From Jiella marina (GTDB lineage: Bacteria > Pseudomonadota > Alphaproteobacteria > Rhizobiales > Rhizobiaceae), in assembly GCF_024359545.1 (NCBI RefSeq), contig NZ_JAKQZG010000002.1, positions 248,001 to 312,000 of the forward strand: DNA of 64,000 bases, in the 5' to 3' direction. This document shows, in pieces, positions 57,998 to 64,000 of the stretch (positions within the stretch are counted from its first letter, which is position 1; every line of letters starts with the position of its first letter). The notes under the pieces were generated by a model, which was not told where the DNA came from, ran no database searches, and saw only the letters and a list, made by a program, of their open reading frames with translations. A program made the position numbers and the translations under genes.

Positions 57998-60619
57998 ATG
58001 ACCACCGAACGCTACAATCCCCGTACCGCCGAGCCGAAATGGCAGAAAGCCTGGGCCGAGGCGAAGCTCTTCGAGACGCAGACGGACGCGGCGGGCGAGA
58101 AATACTACGTCCTCGAGATGTTCCCCTATCCGTCAGGGCGCATCCATATGGGCCATGTGCGCAATTATGCGCTGGGCGACGTGGTGGCGCGCTACAAGCG
58201 GGCCAAGGGATTCAACGTTCTCCACCCCATGGGCTGGGACGCCTTCGGCATGCCGGCAGAAAACGCCGCCATGCAGAACAAGGTGCATCCGGCGAAATGG
58301 ACCTATGAGAACATCGACGCGATGCGCACCCAGCTGAAATCGATGGGCTTGTCGCTGGACTGGTCGCGCGAATTCGCCACCTGCGACGTCGATTACTATC
58401 ACCGCCAGCAGATGCTCTTCCTCGACATGCTGGACAAGGGCCTCGCCTATCGCAAGAAGTCGAAGGTGAACTGGGATCCGGTCGACATGACCGTGCTCGC
58501 CAACGAGCAGGTGATCGACGGCAAGGGCTGGCGCTCGGGCGCCGACGTGGAGCAGCGCGAACTGGTCCAGTGGTTCTTCAAGATCACCGACTTCGCCGAC
58601 GATCTGGCGGCCGCCCTCGACGCCCTGCCGAACTGGCCGGAAAAGGTCCGGCTGATGCAGCGGAACTGGATCGGCAAGTCGGAAGGCCTGATGCTGCGCT
58701 GGGCATTGGAGACCGCGACGGCGCCCGAAGGCCAGCGCGAGGTCACGGTCTTCACCACGCGGCCCGACACCCTTTTCGGCGCATCCTTCATCGCGGTCGC
58801 CGCCGATCATCCGCTGGCGCAGAAGGCCGCCGAGAACAATCCCGACCTGCAGGCCTTCATCGCCGAATGCCGACGCACCGGCACCAGCGCCGAAGCGCTG
58901 GAAAAGGCGGAGAAGAAGGGTTTCGCCACCGGGATCGAGGCGGTGCACCCGTTCGACCCGGAATGGCGCGTGCCGGTCTATGTCGCAAATTTCGTGCTGA
59001 TGGAATACGGCACCGGCGCGGTCTTCGGCTGCCCGGCCCACGACCAGCGCGACCTCGATTTCGCCCGCAAATACGGCCTGCCTGTCAAGCCCGTGGTGCT
59101 GCCGCCGCATGAGGACCCGGTGGCCTTCTCGGTCGGCAACGAGGCCTTTACGGACGACGGCACGATCTACAATTCCGGCTTTCTCGACGGCAAGACGCCG
59201 GACGAAGCCTTCGAGGCGGTGGCCGAGAGGCTGGAGGCGACGGACCTGTTCGGCGCTCCCCAGGCCGAGCGACGGGTGAACTACCGCCTGCGCGACTGGG
59301 GCATTTCGCGCCAGCGCTATTGGGGCTGCCCGATCCCGGTGCTCCATTGCGAAAGCTGCGGCGTCGTGCCGGAGGCCCGCGAGAACCTGCCCGTCAAGCT
59401 GCCCGACGACATCGACTTCGAAAAGCCCGGCAATCCGCTCGACCGTCACGCCACCTGGCGCAAGGCCATCTGCCCGCGCTGCGGCGGCGATGCTTCACGT
59501 GAAACAGACACGATGGACACCTTCGTCGATTCCTCGTGGTACTTCGCCCGCTTCACCGCGCCGCGCGCCGACGAGCCCACCGACCCGCAGGCCGCCAATG
59601 CCTGGCTGCCGGTCGACCAGTATATCGGCGGCATCGAGCATGCGATCCTGCATCTCCTCTATTCCCGCTTCTTCGTGCGCGCGATGCGCAAGTGCGGTCA
59701 TCTGGATCTCGACGAGCCCTTCAAGGGCCTGTTCACCCAAGGCATGGTCGTTCACGAAACCTATCGCGACGGCCGCGAATGGGTGCCGCCGGTGGATGTG
59801 CGCTTCGAGGAGGCGGAGGGAGCCCGCCGCGCGATCCGCATCTCCTCCGGCCAGCCGATCGAGATCGGCGGCATCGAGAAGATGTCGAAGTCGAAGAAGA
59901 ACGTGGTCGATCCGGACGACATCATCGGCTCCTACGGCGCCGACACCGCCCGCTGGTTCGTCCTGTCGGACTCGCCGCCGGATCGCGACGTGATCTGGAC
60001 CGAGGCCGGCGTCGAAGGCGCCCACCGCTTCGTCCAGCGCTTGTGGCGGCTCGTCACCGAGACCGCTCCAAAGCTGAGGGACGCGCCCTCCTCCGCGTCT
60101 GGTGGAGAGGACGACGAGGCGCTGACGATCCGCAAGGCCGCACACCGCACCGTCGCCGGTGTCGGCGAAGACATCGAGCGTCTCGGCTTCAACAAGGCCA
60201 TCGCCCGGGTACACGAGCTGGTCAACCAGCTCGCTGCGGCCTTCGCCAAGCTCGATGCGGGGAGCCCCCCTGCCCGGCTCGCCGCGGCGCGCGAAGCCCT
60301 CTCGATGCTGGTCCGCGCCATCGCACCGATGATGCCGCATCTCGCCGAATCCGCCTGGGAGGCGATCGGCGAAGACGGGCTCGTCGCAGCCGCGCCCTGG
60401 CCAACGGTGGACGACACGCTTCTGAGCGACGATACGGTCACACTCCCGGTCCAGATCAACGGCAAGAAGCGCGGCGACTTGACCGTTCCGGCCGAGGCCG
60501 GCAAAGCTGACATCGAACAGGCGACCCTGGCGCTCGATTTCGTCGTGGCCGCGCTGGACGGGAAGACACCGAAACGGCTCGTCGTCGTGCCGGGGAGAAT
60601 CGTCAATGTGGTCGTGTAA
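57998..60619 (+). CDS. leuS: Leucyl-tRNA synthetase
   Basis: Class Ia aminoacyl-tRNA synthetase charging tRNA-Leu, 873 residues from the preferred start. The HIGH-type motif is [20 protein letters not shown], the editing domain contains [16 protein letters not shown] and [19 protein letters not shown], and the KMSKS loop is [18 protein letters not shown]. The anticodon-binding and C-terminal domains are complete. ATG 57998 (MTTERYNP) is preferred because it begins exactly where the family does; an ATG 18 codons upstream adds an unusual leader. A parS-like site lies within it (59491-59506). The 3' end overlaps lptE. Confidence 0.96.
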   Translation: MTTERYNPRTAEPKWQKAWAEAKLFETQTDAAGEKYYVLEMFPYPSGRIHMGHVRNYALGDVVARYKRAKGFNVLHPMGWDAFGMPAENAAMQNKVHPAKWTYENIDAMRTQLKSMGLSLDWSREFATCDVDYYHRQQMLFLDMLDKGLAYRKKSKVNWDPVDMTVLANEQVIDGKGWRSGADVEQRELVQWFFKITDFADDLAAALDALPNWPEKVRLMQRNWIGKSEGLMLRWALETATAPEGQREVTVFTTRPDTLFGASFIAVAADHPLAQKAAENNPDLQAFIAECRRTGTSAEALEKAEKKGFATGIEAVHPFDPEWRVPVYVANFVLMEYGTGAVFGCPAHDQRDLDFARKYGLPVKPVVLPPHEDPVAFSVGNEAFTDDGTIYNSGFLDGKTPDEAFEAVAERLEATDLFGAPQAERRVNYRLRDWGISRQRYWGCPIPVLHCESCGVVPEARENLPVKLPDDIDFEKPGNPLDRHATWRKAICPRCGGDASRETDTMDTFVDSSWYFARFTAPRADEPTDPQAANAWLPVDQYIGGIEHAILHLLYSRFFVRAMRKCGHLDLDEPFKGLFTQGMVVHETYRDGREWVPPVDVRFEEAEGARRAIRISSGQPIEIGGIEKMSKSKKNVVDPDDIIGSYGADTARWFVLSDSPPDRDVIWTEAGVEGAHRFVQRLWRLVTETAPKLRDAPSSASGGEDDEALTIRKAAHRTVAGVGEDIERLGFNKAIARVHELVNQLAAAFAKLDAGSPPARLAAAREALSMLVRAIAPMMPHLAESAWEAIGEDGLVAAAPWPTVDDTLLSDDTVTLPVQINGKKRGDLTVPAEAGKADIEQATLALDFVVAALDGKTPKRLVVVPGRIVNVVV
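59491..59506. other. parS: parS-like chromosome partition site within leuS
   Basis: TGCTTCACGTGAAACA matches the ParB target TGTTTCACGTGAAACA at 15 of 16 positions. It lies in leuS about 3.7 kb from parB. With the site in acs it indicates a centromere region. Confidence 0.85.
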
Positions 60620-61187
60620 GGTCTCCGGCAATCATCCCGGAACGCCCTCTCGCCGAAATCGCCGCGGGAGCCGTACGTTGCGTGTCGGCCTCGCGCTTGC
60701 CGCCGCGACGGTGCTCGCCGGCTGCCAGGCCGGACCGCTCTACGGGACGGCCGGCGTGTATACCTTCTCCACCGAGCCGCAGAGCTATGGCTATGAAGGC
60801 CGCATCGCGATTCCGGAGCCGAATTCGCGCACCGAACAGCTCCTGCGCAACGAGCTTCTCTTCCGGCTCAATCGCGGGACACCGGTCACCCAGCCGATCT
60901 ACGAATTGCGGCTCGCTCTCGACAGCCAGGCCCGCGGCCTGATCGCCGATACGGGCGACATTCCCCGTTCGGCGATCTTCGTGGAGAAGGCCCGATTCAC
61001 GCTGGTTCGTCTCTCCGACAATCAGGTGGTGCTCTCCGGCGACCGCATGGCAACAGTGCCCTATGATTCGACCGAGCAGCTCTATCAGAACCAGCGCGCT
61101 CTGCTCGACGCGCGCAAGCAGACGAGCCGGCTCCTCGCCTCGCAGATCGAACTCGCCGTCAACGCAGCCTTGAGCGGCGGCGCCTGA
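60606..61187 (+). CDS. lptE: LPS-assembly lipoprotein LptE
   Basis: A 193-residue outer-membrane lipoprotein that plugs LptD and completes lipopolysaccharide insertion. The lipobox is in [18 protein letters not shown], with the cysteine as lipidation site. The mature part has the family segments [19 protein letters not shown] and [19 protein letters not shown]. The first ATG overlaps leuS by 14 bases; a later start near the basic stretch ([12 protein letters not shown]) is possible. The order leuS-lptE-holA is characteristic of many proteobacteria. Confidence 0.92.
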   Translation: MWSCKVSGNHPGTPSRRNRRGSRTLRVGLALAAATVLAGCQAGPLYGTAGVYTFSTEPQSYGYEGRIAIPEPNSRTEQLLRNELLFRLNRGTPVTQPIYELRLALDSQARGLIADTGDIPRSAIFVEKARFTLVRLSDNQVVLSGDRMATVPYDSTEQLYQNQRALLDARKQTSRLLASQIELAVNAALSGGA

Positions 61188-61283
61188 CGTCGGCCGGTAC
61201 TGACGTCTCGGCCGGACTGACGCATCGCCCTCTCCTGGCAAACGACGGTCCTGATCACTGGCGAAGCGCGGGAGGTTCGATCC

Positions 61284-62330
61284 GTGGCCCAGAAGAAAGC
61301 CGGAGAAGTCGAGGCCTTCCTGAGCCGACCGGACTATTCCCATTCGCTCGTCCTTCTTTACGGACCCGATACCGGCCTCGTGGCGGAGCGCTCGGCGAAA
61401 CTCGCCAAGAATTTCGGTGTCGATCTGACCGATCCGTTTGCCGCCGTCACGCTGGCGGCCGATGATCTGGAGAAGGATATCGGCCGGCTCTATGACGAGG
61501 CCCGCACGCTCTCACTGATGGGCGGGCGGCGCTATGTGCGGGTACGCGGAGCGGGGGCCGGCAAGAGCCTCGCCGATGCGGTGGCGGAGCTTGCGGGCGA
61601 GAAGCTGGAGGAAACGCTGATCGTCATCGAGGCGGGCGATCTGAAGAAGAGCGCAGGTCTCAGGATCAATGTCGAGCGTGGCCGGTTCGCCGTGGCGCTG
61701 CCCTGCTACCAGGACGAAGGCCGGGCGCTCGACAGGATGATCGACGAAGAACTCGACCTCGCCGGTCTCACCATGGATCGCGAGGCCCGCGAAGCGCTGA
61801 AGGCACGCCTCGGAGCGGACCGCATCGCCTCGCGGGGTGAGGTGCAGAAGCTCTGCCTCTACGGCCTCGGCGCCCCCACGATCACCGAAGAGGATGTGCG
61901 CGCCGTCGTCGGAGACGTTTCCTCGGACACGCTGGAGGAAGCCGTCGATGCGGCCGCCGCCGGCGAGGTCAAGCGCCTGCCCCATCTCATCGAACGGCTC
62001 ACGACCGCCGGCATCGCGACGTTCCAGCTTCATCTTGCCCTTCTGCGCTATTTCCAGCAGCTCCAGGCCATGCGCGAGACCGTCGAGCGACGCGGCGAAA
62101 CGGTCGCCCGCGCCGTCGAACGACGCCGCCCGCATTTCCGCCGCCGGCACGCAATGGAAACCGCGCTCGGCGCCTGGACCCTTTCGGCGATCGGCGATCG
62201 GTTGCAGGCAATCGAGGCCGACATCCTGCAAAGCCGCAAGGAGGCTGCGCTAGCGCTCACCATCACCCACAAGACGCTACTCGACACCGCCGTCGAGGCC
62301 GCGCGTCTGAAGGCGCGGCGCCTGAGCTGA
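61284..62330 (+). CDS. holA: DNA polymerase III subunit delta
   Basis: The delta subunit of the clamp loader, 348 residues with a GTG start. Family features are SHSLVLLYGPDTGLVAERSA at the N-terminus, VIEAGDLKKSAGLRINVERG, DRIASRGEVQKLCLYGLGAP and the C-terminal helical domain with HLALLRYFQQLQAMRE. It follows lptE by about 96 bases, in the usual order upstream of parB in alphaproteobacteria. Confidence 0.94.
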   Translation: MAQKKAGEVEAFLSRPDYSHSLVLLYGPDTGLVAERSAKLAKNFGVDLTDPFAAVTLAADDLEKDIGRLYDEARTLSLMGGRRYVRVRGAGAGKSLADAVAELAGEKLEETLIVIEAGDLKKSAGLRINVERGRFAVALPCYQDEGRALDRMIDEELDLAGLTMDREAREALKARLGADRIASRGEVQKLCLYGLGAPTITEEDVRAVVGDVSSDTLEEAVDAAAAGEVKRLPHLIERLTTAGIATFQLHLALLRYFQQLQAMRETVERRGETVARAVERRRPHFRRRHAMETALGAWTLSAIGDRLQAIEADILQSRKEAALALTITHKTLLDTAVEAARLKARRLS

Positions 62331-62521
62331 GCGTTCTTGGGTCACCCGATCATCTGCTGGAGGGCGGCCGTGAAGCTGGCCCTCGCTCGAGCCCGGAGAC
62401 GCTCTCACGCTTGACGCAGTCCGATGAACAAGACGCCTGACGAAGAAGATCCGACTACTTGTTCACTCGAGACGTGGCGTGCTACTTGACCAAACGTCAG
62501 TCTCGCTTGGGAACATCGTGG
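62331..62521. other. Intergenic region upstream of lectin gene
   Basis: About 191 bases with the promoter of the secreted lectin-like gene. A frame extending upstream of its signal peptide is open but has no ribosome-binding evidence. Nothing else was recognised. Confidence 0.45.
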
Positions 62522-63046
62522 ATGAAAATATCGCTTCTCATGGCCGCCTCAGTCGTCGCGGCCATTTTCGTCGCTCCCGCACAGGCACAGTCCATCGACA
62601 TCTGGAGCTACAACACCCTTTCCACCGAATTTCGCGGGCCCAATATGCGGCTCGACGTCTATAATGGCGGCCCGAAGAACAACTTGACGCATCTGGCGCC
62701 GGCCCAGGACGTGTCCGGCCAGTACTGGCGTTTTTCTCCGGCGGGAGGCGACTATTGGCGCCTGACCACCATGTTCCGCGGTCAGGACATGTGCCTCGAC
62801 GTCTTCAATGGTGGTCCGCGGAACAACCAGGTCCATCTGGCGCCTTGCGGCAATTATACCGGCCAGTTCTGGTCGTTCCGCCCGGATGGCGGCGCGTACC
62901 GCCTCGTGACCCAGTTCCGGGGACCGAACATGTGCCTGGACATCTTCAATGGCGGTCCCGACAACAACCAGCCGCATCTGACACGTTGCGACAACTATTC
63001 AGGCCAGTACTGGCAGGTTCGCTCGACCGGGCAACCGGTGGATTGA
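62522..63046 (+). CDS. Secreted ricin-type beta-trefoil lectin-like protein
   Basis: A 174-residue exported protein: signal peptide (MKISLLMAASVVAAIFVAPA, cleaved near AQAQ) and a single beta-trefoil built of three repeats. The repeat core appears at residues 37-54 (FRGPNMRLDVYNGGPKNN), 85-102 (FRGQDMCLDVFNGGPRNN) and 132-149 (FRGPNMCLDIFNGGPDNN), each followed by an SGQYW or TGQFW motif. Repeats 2 and 3 each have a cysteine pair (C91/C109, C139/C156); repeat 1 has lost both. Ricin-type domains bind carbohydrates; no catalytic domain is attached. It is an insertion between holA and parB relative to the common order. Confidence 0.87.
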   Translation: MKISLLMAASVVAAIFVAPAQAQSIDIWSYNTLSTEFRGPNMRLDVYNGGPKNNLTHLAPAQDVSGQYWRFSPAGGDYWRLTTMFRGQDMCLDVFNGGPRNNQVHLAPCGNYTGQFWSFRPDGGAYRLVTQFRGPNMCLDIFNGGPDNNQPHLTRCDNYSGQYWQVRSTGQPVD

Positions 63047-63181
63047 GACCGACGGCATCGGTCGTTGACCGGTGCCGCTCCTGTCCAATCCGCGGAGGCC
63101 GGAACGATCCAACGGCCGAGTGCGTCGGCACCCTCGGTCATTGCTACGGGACCGGCGAGAAATCTGCGGCCCGAACCGGTC

Positions 63182-64000
63182 TCAAACCGACCGGAGCCGC
63201 GGTCCCTGCTCGATATGACGCACCGCGCGGGAATCGGCATCCTGCAAGCGCTGAAGCAGGTTTTCCACGTCTCCCGGGCCAGAGAGGCTGAGTTCGACGC
63301 TGACGCCGCCGCCCTTGGTGCGGGAGACGGCAACCGGATGGCCCACCGCATCGCCAAGGCGCCGCTCCCAGTCGAGGATCTCCTCGCTCTTCTTCGTTTC
63401 GCGCGCCGCCCGTCCACGTCCTGAAGACACAGACTGACCCGCCGCGGGCTCGATCACCTCAGGATCGCGTGCCAGCGCTTCGGCCTCCCGCACCGAGAGG
63501 TTCTCCTTGACGATCCGCTGGGCGAGCGCCACCGGATCTTCGGCAGTGACGACGGTGCGCGCGGCGCCGGCCGAAAGGGCACCTTCCTCGACCATGGCGC
63601 GGACTTCCGGCGGAAGCTTCAGGAGCCGCAGCGTATTGGCCACATGGCTGCGGCTCTTGCCCAGGATCTCGGCCAGATCCGCCTGGGTGTAGCCATGCTC
63701 GTCGATCAGCGTCTGATAGCCCTGGGCCTCCTCGATCGCGTTGAGATCGGCCCGCTGGACGTTCTCGATGATGGCGATTTCGAGCGACTGCCGGTCGTTG
63801 ATCTCCCGCATGACCACAGGCACTTCGGCGAGGCCCGCGAGGCCCGCCGCCCGCCAGCGCCGTTCGCCGGCGACGATCTCGAAGCGCTCGCGTTGCCCGG
63901 GCTGAGGTCGCACCAGCAAGGGCTGGACGACGCCGTGCTGGCGGATCGAGGCGGCAAGTTCGTCGAGTTCGGCCTGGTTGAACACCCGGCGCGGATTGTG
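63182..64000 (-). CDS. parB: Chromosome partitioning protein ParB (5' end beyond window)
   Basis: ParB binds parS sites and, with ParA, segregates the chromosome origin. About 273 codons are visible; the N-terminal ParA-binding part lies beyond the window edge. Visible features: NPRR and the ELAASIRQHGVVQPLLVR segment, the CTPase/arginine motif GERRWRAAGLAGL, ENVQRADLNAIEEAQGYQTL, the HTH YTQADLAEILGKSRSHVANT followed by LRLLKLP, and the C-terminal dimer domain. The parS-like sites at 51515 and 59491 fit its target. parA and gidA/gidB genes are expected just beyond. Confidence 0.95.
   Translation of the reverse strand, partial: HNPRRVFNQAELDELAASIRQHGVVQPLLVRPQPGQRERFEIVAGERRWRAAGLAGLAEVPVVMREINDRQSLEIAIIENVQRADLNAIEEAQGYQTLIDEHGYTQADLAEILGKSRSHVANTLRLLKLPPEVRAMVEEGALSAGAARTVVTAEDPVALAQRIVKENLSVREAEALARDPEVIEPAAGQSVSSGRGRAARETKKSEEILDWERRLGDAVGHPVAVSRTKGGGVSVELSLSGPGDVENLLQRLQDADSRAVRHIEQGPRLRSV

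Overview
The window is a high-GC, densely coded stretch of an alphaproteobacterial chromosome. The right end carries leuS-lptE-holA followed by a partial parB, the order usual in Hyphomicrobiales (Rhizobiales). Two near-consensus parS sites lie inside acs and leuS, so the right side is probably close to the chromosome origin. No rRNA, tRNA or CRISPR array was recognised. Genus cannot be fixed from the sequence alone.

Layout: 1-4.8 kb is an RND efflux pair (permease cut by the window edge, plus adaptor) with an upstream fasciclin/PRC-barrel protein. 5.3-7.1 kb is a BigR-type persulfide-response locus (ArsR repressor, metallo-hydrolase, rhodanese, microprotein). 7.5-9.7 kb is egtB-egtD for ergothioneine. 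10-18.2 kb is the most unusual locus. It is a complex I-like operon with NuoA, H, J, K, L, M and N homologues, but with a single cysteine-free NuoB/NuoD-like fusion protein ending in a histidine-rich tail in place of all redox subunits. It looks like an ion-translocating membrane arm with no Fe-S, flavin or intact quinone module.

18.2-23 kb holds an MFS exporter, two related cupins, a RibD-like reductase and an exported cysteine-less CMD protein. 23-26.6 kb has a SufR-like Fe-S regulator, a group III truncated haemoglobin and a MurB in one overlapping operon, divergent from sodB and a flavin reductase. 27-31 kb is a Tat-exported PaoABC-type aldehyde oxidoreductase. 31-39 kb is a catabolic operon (CoA transferase, TRAP transporter, aconitase-family hydratase, HMG-CoA-lyase-like enzyme) facing its GntR regulator, with two identical candidate operators. 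Its substrate is unknown. 39-43 kb has an unrecognised protein and a GGDEF-EAL protein.

43-48.7 kb is reductive pyrimidine catabolism: rutR with a near-perfect RutR box, an omega-aminotransferase, an N-carbamoyl-beta-alanine amidase and a dihydropyrimidinase. A MazEF-like toxin-antitoxin pair is translationally coupled inside it. 48.7-57.7 kb mixes housekeeping genes (SDR, acs, DUF1761, AI-2E-family permease, YggS, TerB/DUF533) with two AT-rich inserts. One forms the membrane half of a chimeric Nudix protein; the other is a two-gene islet of unknown function. 58-64 kb is the leuS-lptE-holA block, a small ricin-type lectin and parB.

Most operons are very tightly packed, with ATGA or GTGA overlaps, and these overlaps decided many start codons. 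All functions are inferred from motifs and recalled family knowledge; no searches were run.
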